This document shows positions 1-12,327 of a stretch of 64,000 nucleotides of DNA, one piece after another. Where the stretch lies: the NCBI GenBank assembly GCA_035048495.1, contig CM068551.1, positions 17,982,248 through 18,046,247 of the forward strand, in the 5' to 3' direction. This DNA comes from Euptelea pleiosperma. Its lineage: Eukaryota > Streptophyta > Magnoliopsida > Ranunculales > Eupteleaceae. Numbering within the stretch: the stretch's first letter is position 1; each line of letters opens with the position of its first letter. Under the pieces are notes generated by a model that was not told where the DNA came from, did not search any database, and saw only the letters and a list, made by a program, of their open reading frames with translations. The translations under genes and the position numbers were made by a program.

Positions 1-141
1 TACCTCCTGGATTTGTTTTATGATATGAGAAAGTCTAGCACTCATCTTGATTTGCCGGAAGGCCAGTTAATGGTGTTACTTGAATCTCTCTCACCTACAA
101 TGTCATATAGGTTGAATTACAATGCGATCTTAAGTCCTTGA
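1..141 (+). other. open frame running in from left edge, possible 3' exon
   Basis: Frame 1 is open from the first base for 46 codons and stops at TGA 139-141. The peptide is not recognised. It could be the last exon of a gene to the left, or chance. No splice acceptor can be judged because the window begins inside it. Confidence 0.2.
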
Positions 142-1385
142 AGGAAAGAGATTCTCTCTATCCCAATGTGACTCTTACTTGGCCAATTGCTAGGAAATTG
201 GTGTCTTCATCTTTGGAAAAGGCAACTTGCTTAAAATAAAATATGGCTTTCATGAGATTTTCAGTTAGATTTCACGTGACATTTGATGGTCAGCTCTCAT
301 TTTTTTGGAATTTCTGATAATTAAAGGAATTGTGTGGAATATTCGTAAAATTGATTGTCTGTTTCAATTGACATAACTTTATCCACTTAAATTGTCTTGA
401 AGGAATTATATTCTTTTATGGGTGTTTCATTTTGAAAACTTCTTTGTTGGAATAAGTGCGTAAAAAGTTTTGGAATTGCAGAATTCAGATAATCAAAGGA
501 ATAATGGGGAATGTTCACAAAATTGATTTTGTCTGTTTCAATTGTTATAACTCTATCCACTTCAATTTGTCTTGAAGGAACTATACTCTTTTATGGATAT
601 TTCATTTTGAAAACTTCTTTGTTTGAATAAGATCGTGGAAAGTTGTTCATTGTTCCTTCCGAAACCATCAAGTGGAAAGAGATCAACAACTTGGTTGATG
701 AATAATGATCAGATTATTACTTATATTTTTAAGTGCCTGTTGATCTTATTATCACTACAGAGTTGACTTTGTTCACAATTTCAAAAGATATAGTGATATT
801 TTGCATACAAAATTTCCATTAGGCTAAACATGGTTGACAGCATTATCCACAGCGAGTATCAGATGACTGATAGACCATCAAAACAGCACAACATCTGCAT
901 TTTAGAAAATAATAGTCAATTAGAAGAGCTCCAATGTCCTTGATTTTGGCCATTTAATTTAGTAATGGATGTTATGGACAAGATCCAAATGGTCAGGGCC
1001 AGACAAGGTGACTGAAACAAAAATTTAAGGTAAATTGAAGCAAGAAACTGTTACCAACAAGATGAACTGTGCATGAAAGAAGAAAGAGAAACTAAGTCAA
1101 GAAATGGAAAGAGGAAAATAACATCATAGAGTGAAGAAAGGGTTTCTGGTCTGTTACACAGATTATTTTCACTTTGGAAAGTCTCACAATGGTTTGCAGG
1201 ATCAGTTGTGTGGAAGGTGGCAAAATGGGTCATCCTAGTTGGGAGTGAAAAAATTGAAATGCTGGATCAAATCTTAGATTTCTGGTGACATTTATATAGA
1301 ATCCACATGGAGGATTCAGTATCTAATACTTACCTTTAGAGAAGTTTAAGAATTATACTTACATAAGCAAGAAATATCGAATTTG
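142..1385. other. non-coding, AT-rich, contains one tandem duplication
   Basis: No gene is supported here. About 305-469 and 470-640 are two diverged copies of a unit of roughly 165 bp; both contain the stretch TCTGTTTCAATTG and end near AAAACTTCTTTGTT. A short minus-strand open frame at 1051-1233 has no recognisable content. Confidence 0.6.
305..640. repeat. tandem duplication, two units of about 165 bp
   Basis: Two consecutive units align along their length with scattered substitutions. Shared blocks include TTGTCTTGAAGGAA and CATTTTGAAAACTTCTTTGTT in shorter matching pieces. The divergence suggests an old duplication. No coding content is visible. Confidence 0.7.
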
Positions 1386-1500
1386 AAGGTGCCAGCTTGC
1401 TCGGTTGGTAAAGTTTGTGGGTGATGATACCATAGACCTGGGTTCAAAACCCGCCTTCACTGAGTTACTGATCTCTTTAAAAAACAGGCTTACTATATAT
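1386..1500 (+). mobile_element. tRNA-derived SINE copy
   Basis: The element has a pol III-like head: an A-box-like segment (GCTCGGTTGGTAAAG) and a clear B box (GGTTCAAAACC). These are followed by a body containing GAGTTACTGATCTC, which also occurs in reverse complement in the copy at 12228-12325. It is not a functional tRNA because the clover-leaf stems do not close. Confidence 0.6.
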
Positions 1501-1853
1501 ATCGAATTTCCTCAATGTATGCATTTCTAAAGTAGGGTGATATAATTGGCTTTACCAGAAATGCTCAAATTATGTTTGAGTTTTGTTAGAGGATTATTAT
1601 TAGCTTTGTCAGTGTCTTATTCTTCTTCTGATCTCTAAGCAATACATGGAGTGAGACCTAGGTGGAAGAAATTTGCCTTGACGAGTGATACTATATCGTG
1701 TGCCACCCATCTTGATTAGAAACAGGGAATGAGTGTTTTGCAATGGGGTAGCCTAGTTGTGTCAAAACTGCATTATGTTGAAATTGGGTTCAATGCTTGC
1801 GGTGTAGGTTTACTTTGAGTGGAGGAAATGAATGGATGTAAATGGCTTGGGTT

Positions 1854-1884
<31 letters not shown>

Positions 1885-2039
1885 CTGTACTATATTTCAA
1901 CCAAAAATACGAGGGGGAAGAGAAAACAAGAAAGTATTTGGAAACAAAACTGAGAATGTAGCCTTACAATTGAGAACAGATGAAGGCATTTGGTTAATGA
2001 GATAACAAGTTGTGAGGATGGTATCATTCCAATATATTT

Positions 2040-3560
2040 TGGGTACACTTTCATCTGGAAAAGTAACATGCAACATCTAAAACGTATCGATATTTCCTTT
2101 CAACCACCCCATTTTGTAGAGCGGTATTAGTACAAGAAGTCTGATGTAACATACCGTGAAAGCCAAAATAATTTTGAAACAGTGTAGAAGTATATCTTTG
2201 TCATTATGAGAAAGAAAAACACGAATGGAGATACCAATTTGAGTTTGCACTTTCATACATAACAATTTTAAAATAGCGAACAACTCATATCTATCTTTTA
2301 TTAAGTAAATCCATGCTATTTGGGAGTAGTCATCCACAAAATTAACAAAGTACAAACCATTGTATGAAGGTATCCTAACCAGGGCTCAAACATCAGAATG
2401 AACAATTGAAAAAGGAATAGATGCAAGACTATCAAGCTTAGATGGAAAAGAGTTATAGTGATGATTAAAAAGTTAACACAACTCACAATCCAAAGAAGGT
2501 AATTGACTCAAAGTAGGAACTAAAATCTTTAAACTATGTACCAACAGATGACCGAGGTGCATGGTTTAAAATTTCGGAATGTTTCGTAAGAGAATTTGTT
2601 TCGAATGTTTCGTAATGTTTCGGTTTGTTTCGCCGAGACAAACCGAGACATTACGATACAATCCAAAAAAATAAAAAATATTATTTAATGATATTAGGAA
2701 TGTTTCGGAATATTTCGTAATGTTTCATAATGTTTAGAAAATGTTTCGAAAATTTTGTTATTTAGCCATTTTTTCAATGTTCATGATTGTTTCATTTCGT
2801 TTCGGAGTTTGTCTCGGTTTTTCACTTGACCGAGACATTCCTCCGAAATAAAATTTTAAACCTTGCCGAGGTGACAATGCTACTGGTGAGGAAAAAGTGT
2901 GGTCTGAAGGGTAGAATAATAAAGACCATTGTCTCCATGCCCTCCACTAATCCTTATCTTCGTCTTTAGATCCTAAAATACACAGAAGGATAGAGCTCTT
3001 TGTTACTAAGGATCTGAGGTCGCACAGGCTCAAATTTAGCTCGTACAGGCTCAAATTCAGTCTTTAAGATAGAAAGAAACTTCGTAACTTGATACTCCTA
3101 ATGTTGTCTTCGTTGGATCTCCAGATCAGTAGTAATAGGCTGATATACATTTAGCTCATATATTATTACCCGAGTGCATGCATATTCATCAAGACTCTTA
3201 CTGTGTTCAAGAGTAAAAAAATCCTGAAATAGTTGATACACTCGTGTAAAATTCTTCTCACTAGAATACATATCCCGAACCGTCTCTTATATTTCTTTTG
3301 TTGTGTCCAAAAACATTAAATCGACACTTATTTGTGGATCCATGTTGTTTCACAACCAAGTTATGATCTGAGCATTTTCTTGAATCCACTCTTCATAATT
3401 ACTGGCCTCCTCGGAGGTTGTTCAGTAGTCCAATAACTAAGTTTCCCTCTAGATGTGATAAAAGCTCATATAATTACTCTCATTGAGATTAATGTAAGCC
3501 ATTTGAGACATAAGTATCTTAGAAGAAGACAACAGACTAGGTTTAGATTCCATCACCAGC
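2040..3560 (-). mobile_element. degenerate Ty1/Copia remnant (gag and integrase pieces)
   Basis: Read on the minus strand, about 3560-2880 carries a broken UBN2-type gag with Copia-like segments (for example ITWL..NMDP and YSSEKNFTRVYQL). Positions 2355-2077 carry an integrase-core fragment with FVDDYSQIAWIYLIKD, equivalent to the FVDDYSRYTWIYLMK of the younger Copia in this window. Stops and frameshifts run throughout and no reverse transcriptase is seen. A hAT MITE (2560-2865) has inserted between the two parts. The remnant probably sits in the expanded intron upstream of the fibrillin exons. Confidence 0.75.
2560..2865. mobile_element. hAT-like MITE, TTTCG-repeat subfamily
   Basis: The 306-bp element has inverted ends CATGGTTTAAAA / TTTTAAACCTTG and a perfect 8-bp target duplication CCGAGGTG (2552-2559 and 2866-2873). 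The interior is packed with direct and inverted copies of TGTTTCG / CGAGACA. The ends match the CGTT-rich hAT MITEs at 14, 30, 31, 35 and 45 kb, but the interior does not. It interrupts the Copia remnant. Confidence 0.85.
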
Positions 3561-4279
3561 CAACAGGTCACAAACACCCATACTCAGTCCAGAAAGCCTG
3601 CAATTCTCACTAGATACATGCGATATACTTTAGCGAGCCCGAGATAGAAATTTGATCACTTGAAATTTTCTCTGGAGAGTTCGGGATAGAAATCTGAACA
3701 CTTGCGATTTGCTCCAAAAAGTCTAAGAGAGAAACTGATACCTAGGATTTAGTTATGATGACCTCGGGAAATGTGTCATATTAGTCTCAGGAAATGTGTC
3801 ATATCAGCCCTTGATAAATGTATTAGAAATACCTCGAATAATGTGTCACAACGAACCTTAAGAAACGTGTCACGACAAATTTGCATGAATGACCTCTTGC
3901 GCATCCATACAATATAGGAGGTAGAACCACTACAAAAGGGAAAGGAAAAAAATTGGGAAAACTAGGGTTTCACGACCAGACCCTAGTAGAAATTTTCATG
4001 ATGTGCTTTATACCTCTGTGTACGAGTCAGTGCATTGTGGCAGTTTTCAGAAAATTCTCCTGCTCAACTACTCAACTATCAAGGTTTCAAACTTTAGTCG
4101 CTCTAGAAGTAGAAACATGTAGTGAAAGATCATGGAAGTCTATGGAAACTTTGTAAATTTTGAAAAGTATAAAAACATGACGAAACCATAGGAAACATGC
4201 AATGATATTTTAAGAAATGATAAAAAAAATCATGAAAACATGTAATGATATTCTGTTGACAGTATATATTCATATGCAG
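3561..4279. other. non-coding; likely old LTR and intron sequence
   Basis: About 3740-3880 contains four or five imperfect short repeats built on AATGTGTCA, probably from the LTR or leader of the Copia remnant to the left. The rest looks intronic and ends in the fibrillin acceptor CATATGCAG at 4271-4279. Confidence 0.45.
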
Positions 4280-5277
4280 AATGCCGTTTCTGGGCTGAAT
4301 AGAGGACTTGCTGCTAACGAAGAAGATCTGAAGAAAGCAGATGATGCTGCCAAGGAGCTTGAGGCTGTAGGAGGGCTTGTGGACCTCTCTACTGATCTCG
4401 ATAAACTCCAAGGGAGATGGAAATTGATATACAGCAGTGCATTCTCATCCCGTACTCTTGGTGGGAGCCGTCCTGGACCTCCCACGGGAAGGCTACTGCC
4501 CATAACTCTTGGCCAGGTGTATTTGGATTCTTTGGAAAATTTTCCTCTTCTCTTCCATTTGAATTTATTAAATTTTGTTATAGCATCCACTTAAATCAAA
4601 TAGTACTAAATGTTAGTTGGCCATAGATTGGTTCTCTTATCAATTAAAATAGATTGGTTCTCTTATCAATTAAAATTAACTTCTTTTTTTTTGTGTGTAC
4701 CAGGTTTTCCAACGGATTGATATCTTCAGCAAAGATTTCGATAACATAGTGGAGCTTCAGTTAGGAGCTCCATGGCCGATTCCACCAGTAGAAGTGACAG
4801 CGACCTTAGCTCACAAATTTGAACTCATAGGTTAGTTTGTCTGCGACCTTGTCTACCAAGTCAATGGTTATTCCATAGTTGACTAAAACTCCTGGTGTTC
4901 AAGAAAATCATCTAGATTTTTAGAACAGCTATCAGCACATTTCATTTCAGACGTAACGCATGAGACAGTGAGGTCCTAAGAATTCGAAGCAAACAACCCT
5001 TTTACCCTTCTATTTGGTTATAGGTTTTTAAATGAAAAATGTTATCTGCTAAATGTGTACAGGATCTGCAAAGGTAAAAATAATATTCGAGAAAACAAGC
5101 GTAAAGACAACCGGGAACTTATCGCAGCTCCCACCACTCGAGTTGCCTCGAATTCCAGATTCGTTGAGGCCTCCATCTAATACAGGAAGTGGTGAATTCG
5201 AAGTTACGTACATTGACAGTGATACCCGCATCACAAGGGGAGATAGAGGTGAGCTGAGGGTGTTTGTGATATCGTAA
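4280..5277 (+). CDS. fibrillin / plastid-lipid-associated protein, FBN4 (PAP6)-like, 3' exons
   Basis: Three exons join in frame: 4280-4516, 4704-4830 and 5063-5277 (stop TAA). All introns are GT-AG. They give 192 residues of a PAP/fibrillin domain. Hallmarks are LQGRWKLIYSSAFSSRTLGG, then PTGRLLPITLGQVFQRID, then the C-terminal ITRGDRGELRVFV motif. Fibrillins are lipid-binding lipocalin-like proteins of plastoglobules and thylakoids; FBN4 is linked to plastoglobule content and stress tolerance. The match to FBN4/PAP6 is from recalled family sequence. The N-terminal exon(s) with the chloroplast transit peptide are not visible; the intron upstream is filled with Copia, MITE and SINE sequence, so the first exon probably lies left of the window. 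All three exons look intact. Confidence 0.9.
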
Positions 5278-6693
5278 ACTCAAGCAAGTGCAGTTCTCAT
5301 ACATTCTTCTAAATTTCAAACTTTTCTTATGTACTAATACCATCTGTGCAGATCTTGTTGTGTTATAGAGAGAGACACCATGTAAATGTAGCTTTGAAAA
5401 TAACAAATTAGCCCTTGTATTTAACAAATATTTGTCGAAAAATCATGTTGGAAGATACCCTTTATTTGTTTTTAATCCTTTTAGCCATTTGTGTCAGAAA
5501 ACGATTGATCTTGTTTGGGTTTAGTATATCACCTGTAACAAAATTATTGGTGAATGCGAAGTGTCCCACCTAAGATATTTCCTGATCAAAATTTGTTCTG
5601 GTTAGACGATCATAACTATCTGAATGACCATCCGATCAGGTTGATTTCTAGCTTATGAGGCCTCTGACATGCAGCAGAGGTAGGGTCACATTGCATATAT
5701 TTTGCACATCTCTTCCATATAAAGTGAGAATCAAATCTACCCAAAAACAGAAAGAAATGCAATAAATAGAATTGTTGTGTTAAGAAATTGTAGACAAAAA
5801 TTAAAAATGGGTGTTAAAGTTGTGCTTAGGCCGTGCTGAGGTCATTCCAAGCCCACTGGCCCATTGATTTCGGATGTACATAGGCCTGGGTCCAACTCAT
5901 TTATGTATTGGGCTTCCAACAAAAGCACAGCACAAGCTAGCAAGTTCAGCACAACCTTGTCTCAGAATCGGCACCTCATGAATATCCTTTCGCAATCTAA
6001 CTCACTCCAGAGGCATAAACCATATCTCATTTTAATCAACTTTCCATGCCACGGTAAGTTCGAACTTTAGGGCCTGTCTGGAAATCCCAAAATGGGTCTA
6101 GTTGAGGTCAGTCCAGTTTCTGTTGTTCTGGCCTTTGTTTGGTAACTGTATGAGGCCCATTTGCAGGGCCCCCTTTTTTCAGATTTTATCCTTGAAATGA
6201 GACCAGAGTTAGCTTTTTAAAAAAAAGTTACAACATGGAACCAGTTCTTCCATACCTGAACTGGGGTAGGTCCTAAAAGCATGATCCTTAAAATCACCCA
6301 ATCTAAGTCCCACCATGAAATTGATGGCCCAAGTCATGCCCAGTCTTGGTATGGGCTTGGACATTAGCTATATTGGCCCATGATGGGCCGTGCTCCAGGC
6401 TCATGTACATCCATCGTCACTACTCCAAGGAAGGTCGTGTAAATTCTGGTAATTCATAGGTTATAAAATGGGAGCTAAGATCATCTCATGTGCATGGTCA
6501 TGAGCCATCCTCTCTGTTTGATGTAAAAAGATCAACATGATTTAGTTCGATCTCCGCTGTCCAATTTATTCCATGGAACAGTAAATATCAAAAAATAAAC
6601 AAGGATCTGTAAATAGACTTACAAATTGGATAGTCATGATCAAATTATTACTTTGATCTTCGATCTAGGAGAGATCTCCTAAGTGGAGCCCAC
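5278..6693. other. intergenic, no gene seen
   Basis: This holds the 3' flank of the fibrillin gene, then sequence with several GGCCCA/TGGGCC-type inverted motifs at 5830-6410 that look like old degenerate MITEs. No supported coding region. Confidence 0.55.
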
Positions 6694-6724
6694 CTCACGA
6701 GTACCAGTCTACAGTACTCGTGAG
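6694..6724. repeat. perfect 11-bp inverted repeat, 9-bp loop
   Basis: CTCACGAGTAC and GTACTCGTGAG flank a 9-bp spacer about 620 bp upstream of the kinesin start codon. It could be a foldback remnant or a dyad site; the sequence does not decide. Confidence 0.55.
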
Positions 6725-6915
6725 TAGTGACTACTTTCTCCGGGAAAAAAAAAAATTCCCGATTGATTCCCGAGGAATAAGTCCCAAATCGCCGCAGAAC
6801 AAAACGATTCGGCGCGTCATATGTGAGCTCCCACACAAGTATATTTACTTCTTGCTAAAAATAGACGTTGGAATCATAACGGCTACATTTCATTTTAAAT
6901 TTCAAAAGAGTCTTG

Positions 6916-7077
6916 CTATCCCGCGGATAACCGGACAAAAAACTGTGCGGTTGAGTCCTTCAACCGTTGGATCTCAGAGATCCACGCAGTTCTTATCTCG
7001 TGACTGCGGATCTCTTGAATCCAATGGTCAAATGGCTTCAAACCGCACATATGTTTGTCCGGTTATGCATGGGATAG
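6916..7077. mobile_element. short MITE in the kinesin promoter
   Basis: A left end CTATCCC plus ATAACCGGACAAA plus TGTGCGGTT is repeated inverted at the right end (AACCGCACA, TTTGTCCGGTTAT, GGGATAG). This gives imperfect terminal inverted repeats of about 37 bp around a 162-bp element. A diverged copy of the left half lies at about 28386-28480. No target duplication is clear. The right end is 266 bp from the kinesin ATG, so it may form part of the promoter or 5' UTR. Confidence 0.6.
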
Positions 7078-7098
7078 TTTTTTCCATTTCAAAATGCT

Positions 7099-7102
<4 letters not shown>

Positions 7103-7129
<27 letters not shown>
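7103..7129. repeat. (CT)n microsatellite in kinesin 5' leader
   Basis: An uninterrupted run of about 13 CT units lies some 215 bp upstream of the kinesin ATG. Pyrimidine-rich CT tracts are common in plant core promoters and 5' UTRs. Confidence 0.85.
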
Positions 7130-7342
7130 ACCTTCGTTTATGCCTTCTGTGCATCTCTCATCATTCCAAAGTCCAAACAGCTTTTTTTCTTCTCCAACTC
7201 GGGATTTCTCATTAATCGAAGATCAGATTCTTTCAAACCCTCCACTGTAAACCCACAAATCAGAGTCCCAAATCCATCTTGCAAACATAATTTTCTGTAA
7301 AAACACAAGAAAATCTTCTGTTTTTTTCTTGGGTTTTCTTCA

Positions 7343-10300
7343 ATGGCACCTACTCCTTCATCTAAATCTCTTCAAGGTCAAACGACCCCATTGAAAACAC
7401 CCCAATCGAAAAATCGCTCACATTTGAACTTTGTAAAGAACACCCACCCATCTCCCAATCCAAACTTGGCAGTCAAAGAAATTCTACCCGCCGATCATCC
7501 GGTTGAAGTTATTGGAAGGATTCGTGATTACCCAGACCGTAAAGAAAAACCCATTTCAGCATTGCAGATATCTTCGGACCGCTGTAGTGTTCGTGTCCGG
7601 ACAGATATTGGGTACCGGGATTTCAGCCTCGACGGAGTTTCGGTTTCGGAGGAAGAAGATCTTGATGGGTTTTACAAGAAATTCATCGAATCGAGGATAA
7701 ATGGTGTCAAATTGGGAGCGAAATGCACCATCATGATGTATGGGCCGACTGGCTCTGGGAAGAGCCATACCATGTTTGGGTGTCCAAAGCAGCCAGGTAT
7801 AGTGTATAGAGCCCTGAGAGATATTTTGGGGGGAGGTGATGAAGAGAGTGATACAGATAGTCACCGTCTTGGCCTCAGATCGTTCGTGCAAGTTTCTGTG
7901 CTAGAGATATACAATGAGGAGATTTATGATCTTTTGTCGAACAATAATGGAGGAGGATTAAGCCTCGGCTGGCCTAAGGGGAATGCTTCCAAGGTAGTAG
8001 TTTATTGCTAGCTGTGTTATTGATTTCTTGATGAAGAACTTCCATAGGTAAATTCTTTTGTTAGTCTATAGTTATCTATGTTCTTGATTTCTTGATGAAG
8101 AACTTCCGAAGGTAAAAAAAAATTTGTTCCTATATAGCATCTGTGTTATTGATTTCTTAATGAAGAACGCGGTCATTTTGGTTTGACTGTTGAATCAATC
8201 TCTACTTTAGGAGTTATTCTAAGCTTCTTCCATTTTTAAGATCTGTAATTTGAACCTTGACTGGTATCTCAAGCCAAAACTTGCAGCCCTGGTAAATCTG
8301 ATTTTCATGAATAACAAACTTGTCTTTGTAATGGTTACCGGACTGCAAGGTCATTCCTTTTAATGACTTCTCATAATGTATTACAAGATTTCAATACATT
8401 GTTAAATTTGATTTTAAAATCAACAAACAAAGAACATGGGTCCTGTTTCCTATGGTTCTTACATGGATTTCATAATGGGAGTTGAAATAAGCTTTATGTT
8501 TAGGTTTGGGCCATTTTCTCCTTATAATGCATTTGTTTTTCATTGAACCTCAATTGTGGCAAAGTGATGGATGCTACTGTCTGTAAAATTAAGGTGAATC
8601 GATATCAACCATGCTATATTTACAATGATGGTTACTGAATTCTTTCCTTATATTTTGGGTTTGTAGGTAAGACTTGAAGTGATGGGGAAGAAGGCCAAGA
8701 ATGCGACTTTCATCTCTGGAAATGAAGCCGGAAAGATTTCAAGAGAGGTCGCAAAAGTGGAGAAGCGAAGGATTGTTAAAAGCACCCTCTGCAATGACAG
8801 AAGCTCAAGAAGCCACTGCATGGTTGGTCATTTTCTTACACTTTCCTCATCTGTGTTTAGTTCTTTTTAAAAGCTTTGCTGCCACATGAACTTCACATTC
8901 TGTTTGAACCTGTGCAGATAATCTTGGATGCTCCTTTGGTCGGAGGAAGATTGATGCTTGTTGACATGGCAGGTTCTGAAAATATCGAGCAAGCTGGCCA
9001 AATTGGATTTGAGGCAAAAATGCAGGTGGAGTTGTATTTCCCTGTTATCTTGTCGTTTATTTTTCCTTAGATATTATTTCCAATATTGATCTTGAATGAT
9101 TACCCTGCCAGTTCTCGAATGATTACACTGATTTTTAGCTGTAACCACCCCTTTTATGCTTTTATTGAAACTGCAGACAGCAAAGATTAACCAAGGGAAT
9201 ATAGCCTTGAAGAGAGTTGTTGAATCCATAGCAAATGGGGATTCTCACGTTCCATTCCGAGATAGCAAACTAACCATGCTTCTGCAGGTAATTTGCATTA
9301 TTCTTATGGTCAATTGCATGAGTTTGGAAGAAAGATCAGCTGATGTTGCTTTTTTCGTTCGTGTGATTAATTCCGGTGATTTTATCTTCCTTTTGTGGTC
9401 ATCTAGGATTCTTTTGAGGACGATAAATCGAAAATCTTGATGATACTGTGTGCAAGCCCTGATCCCAAGGAGATGCACAAGACCATCTCCACTCTTGAAT
9501 ATGGGGCAAAGGCAAAGTGCATTGTTCGTGGTCTTACACCAACCAAGGACAAAATTAGTTCTGAGGATTCCTCATCCGCAGTAGTTCTAGGATCGAGGAT
9601 TGCAGCCATGGACCAGTTCATTGTCAACCTACAAATGGAGAGCAAGCTCAGGGAGAAAGAGCGCAATGAAGCCCACAAAGAGCTCTTGAGGAAAGAAGAA
9701 GAAGTAGCAGCACTAAGGACTAAGCTTGAGCTGATGGAAGGGAAGGGACCAGTGGCAAGTGAAGAGGAGATCAATGTGAAGGTCTACGAGAGGACAAAGA
9801 TTCTCAAACTTGAGTTAGAGAAGAGGTTACAGGAATGCCAGCAAATGGCGAATGAGTTCGTTGAATTGGGAAGGAGGAAAATGGAGGAGAAGATCTTGCA
9901 ACAGCAAGAGGAAGTCGAGATGCTGAGGCGACGGTTGGAGGAAATTGAATCTGAGCTATGCCATTCGAGGGGCAACAATGGTGAGGACAGCAGGTTACAA
10001 GACACAGAGGAAAGCAGCTTTGCAAAAAGGCTGTTGGAAACTTATGCTGAAGGGGACCGAGGGATGGAGAAATCGATGGACTTGGATATGGGGGACCAGC
10101 AACCAATAATTGTTCATGATGTGATGAAAGAAGTAGACAAGGGTGTTCAACAATCTGAAAACTTTGGCAATCACACACTGTTGAATCCTTGTTGTTGGAC
10201 TACTATGGAAGAGGAAGATGATGGTGACATAACTGCACCGAAAATCGCAGAGAAGGTATATCTGAGTACAGTGTTTGAGGAAGAGGAAGAATTGGAAGAC

Positions 10301-11721
10301 AGGGAGAGAACAGAGGATGAAGAGGTGGAGAAAGAAATAGTAGAGGAAACCCCAGTACAATTTAGCAGGATGATTGACACTTTTAGTCCGCGGATTAATT
10401 TTGATATGGATTCTTTTGTGGCTCCTCAGAATCTTGTACAGACGCCGAACTCTTATATCAGAGATTTTGAGAAAGCTGATTATAGCATAGACCGGTCGGA
10501 AGACAAGCGTGTGGGCCTGGGATTGATGGGTGAAGTAGAAAATGCAAAAGATGCTGTCTCGGCTAGAAGAACACGAATCCAAAACATTTTCATGCTTTGC
10601 GGGAACCACAGAGAGCTTGCTCAGCACATTAGAATCCCAACACCTTCCAAGAGAAGACCTGAAACTGCCGATGTTCGGTCATCTCCTGTGATGCTTAGTG
10701 AGGAGTCTGCTGCAAAATCACTTTCCAAGGAAATCTCGCCACTTCAAAATGTTCCTGCACCAGAGTTTGGACTGCATAATCGAGTTCTGTCTGATTTGGC
10801 ACCGAGAAATATTACCAAAATCCCAAATTCCCAGGCAAATGAGCAGAAATCAATAGAGGAGCTGAGCAGAAGCCGCATTTCTTCTGAAACAGCACAAGAG
10901 TCGAAGGAGAACAATAGACCAGGAGATGATAACAAAGATGGTCTGATTGAAGTTTATGTGAAATGGGAGGCCTCAAAGGAATGTCCGGGGAAGTTGATTA
11001 CAAAGTTGAAGGTGGTGAAGGATTCCAGCCTTGCTGATTTGCGGAAGCTAATTGAGATCCATCTTGGTGAGGACAATAGCAAGCAAGGATTCGCCTTTCT
11101 CATGCTCGGGGTATGTTACTCTTCTAACAAGCTAGTTATTGAAAAGTGAATGTTAAATTGCCATAATTACCTCTTATATACTCTAGTGCTGCAATGCTTT
11201 TAGAGAAACCATAAATAAACCAGTTGAAGTACAGAATACACACTTTTGTGATAAACGAGAAGGAATTGTGACCTCAGATTTAGTTAAATAAGCTTGGTCT
11301 CTTGAACATCACAAAACCATAAGATTTTTGAAAATTATGCATCCTCTAGTTAGTAGGGTATGAGTTCCAGGTATCTCAGTTCAACTTTATGCATGTATTT
11401 GAGCTTCTTATACTTTATACTTAAAAAAAAGCTGTGTTTTTGTATCTACAGGATCCTACTGGGGCTCCAGTCATAAAGGAGAAGGAAGCAACTGTTCAAG
11501 CAAGCAAACTTCCCATTTGCAACAACCAACTTATTGGTCACCTCGCTTGCTTGCGTCCAGTCAGGGCCATCCAACGGCCTAATCATCTCCCATTTAGCTC
11601 ACTGGAGAACAAACTCCAGATTTCCCCATCAGTGTTCATGCAGCACATCGAAGGTTTCTCACCCAAAGTAGGCCAAAACTTGAGCCCTGTTCCGTATGTT
11701 ACTACAGGGCTTCATAGATAG
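7343..11721 (+). CDS. kinesin-like protein KIN-10A (PAKRP2-type), complete
   Basis: Six exons join in frame with GT-AG introns: 7343-7993, 8667-8822, 8918-9025, 9177-9287, 9407-11110, 11452-11721. They encode 999 residues. The N-terminal motor has the P-loop GPTGSGKS (residues 134-141), switch I NDRSSRSH (260-267), switch II DMAGSE (285-290; Met replaces the usual Leu) and a neck-proximal STLEYGAKAK. Alpha-helical coiled coil rich in K/E follows at about 405-575, then an acidic, low-complexity tail and a conserved C-terminal block spanning the last intron (VYVKWEASKE to GFAFLMLGDPTG). This order fits KIN-10A/PAKRP2, a microtubule plus-end motor that brings vesicles to the phragmoplast at cytokinesis. 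The ATG is the first in frame after a CT-rich leader. No disruptions are seen. Family assignment is by motif and architecture, not a search. Confidence 0.92.
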
Positions 11722-12227
11722 ACATGAACACATGCATCATCTCACCAAAATTTGCTTGTGTGAGCACTGTATCTACAACATATCAATATCCAAGTTGACT
11801 GTTGAATCCAATTCAGTCAGAGTACATGTGTATGTACTCATACAAGTAGGTACATATCAAATCTATACACATTTAGTGATGTGTGAAGCGAGCTTTGTAT
11901 TACATAGTATGTAATCTACTACTGTGTTTGGTTGGTTTTTGGGTTCATTGCTTTTGATGGAAGGAGTACCTGTAATTCTTTTTTCTTTAATTTTTCCATT
12001 TTTATTAAAATCTTTCATTTTATGGATGAAGATGATGAGTGAAGGACTGACACTGTATAAACAGTTTCGTCTCTCCTCTTGGGCTCTCGAAATAGGCAAA
12101 TGTAAATTTTATGTTAATAAGAATATATACAGGGGTCGAAATGCTGACACGAAAAAGAACAAGATCAAAAAGCTCTCATTAAGAACCTCAGTGATGAAAT
12201 TCCATGCCATCTCAGTGTTGCCAACAG
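11722..12227. other. kinesin 3' flank
   Basis: AT-rich sequence containing the probable 3' UTR (AATAAG-like motifs near 12115). No coding region supported. Confidence 0.5.
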
Positions 12228-12325
12228 GTACGCTTGTTTTAATGAGATCAGTAACTCAAAGGTGCAAACGGGTTTTGAACCCAAGACCTTATCACTCAAC
12301 ACTCAGGCCTCTACAAACTTAGACA
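12228..12325 (-). mobile_element. tRNA-derived SINE, reverse copy
   Basis: On the minus strand it carries the B box GGTTCAAAACC and the body GAGTTACTGATCTC also seen at 1386-1500. The 5' part is diverged. Confidence 0.6.
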
Positions 12326-12327
12326 AA

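Noticed and set aside
6720..7250. 176-codon plus-strand open frame before the kinesin gene
   Set aside because: It spans the promoter MITE and the CT microsatellite, has no recognisable domain and overlaps the kinesin leader; chance frame.
9995..10627. 210-codon minus-strand open frame opposite the kinesin tail
   Set aside because: It mirrors the acidic kinesin exon, is full of Phe/Leu/Ser from antisense codons and matches nothing.
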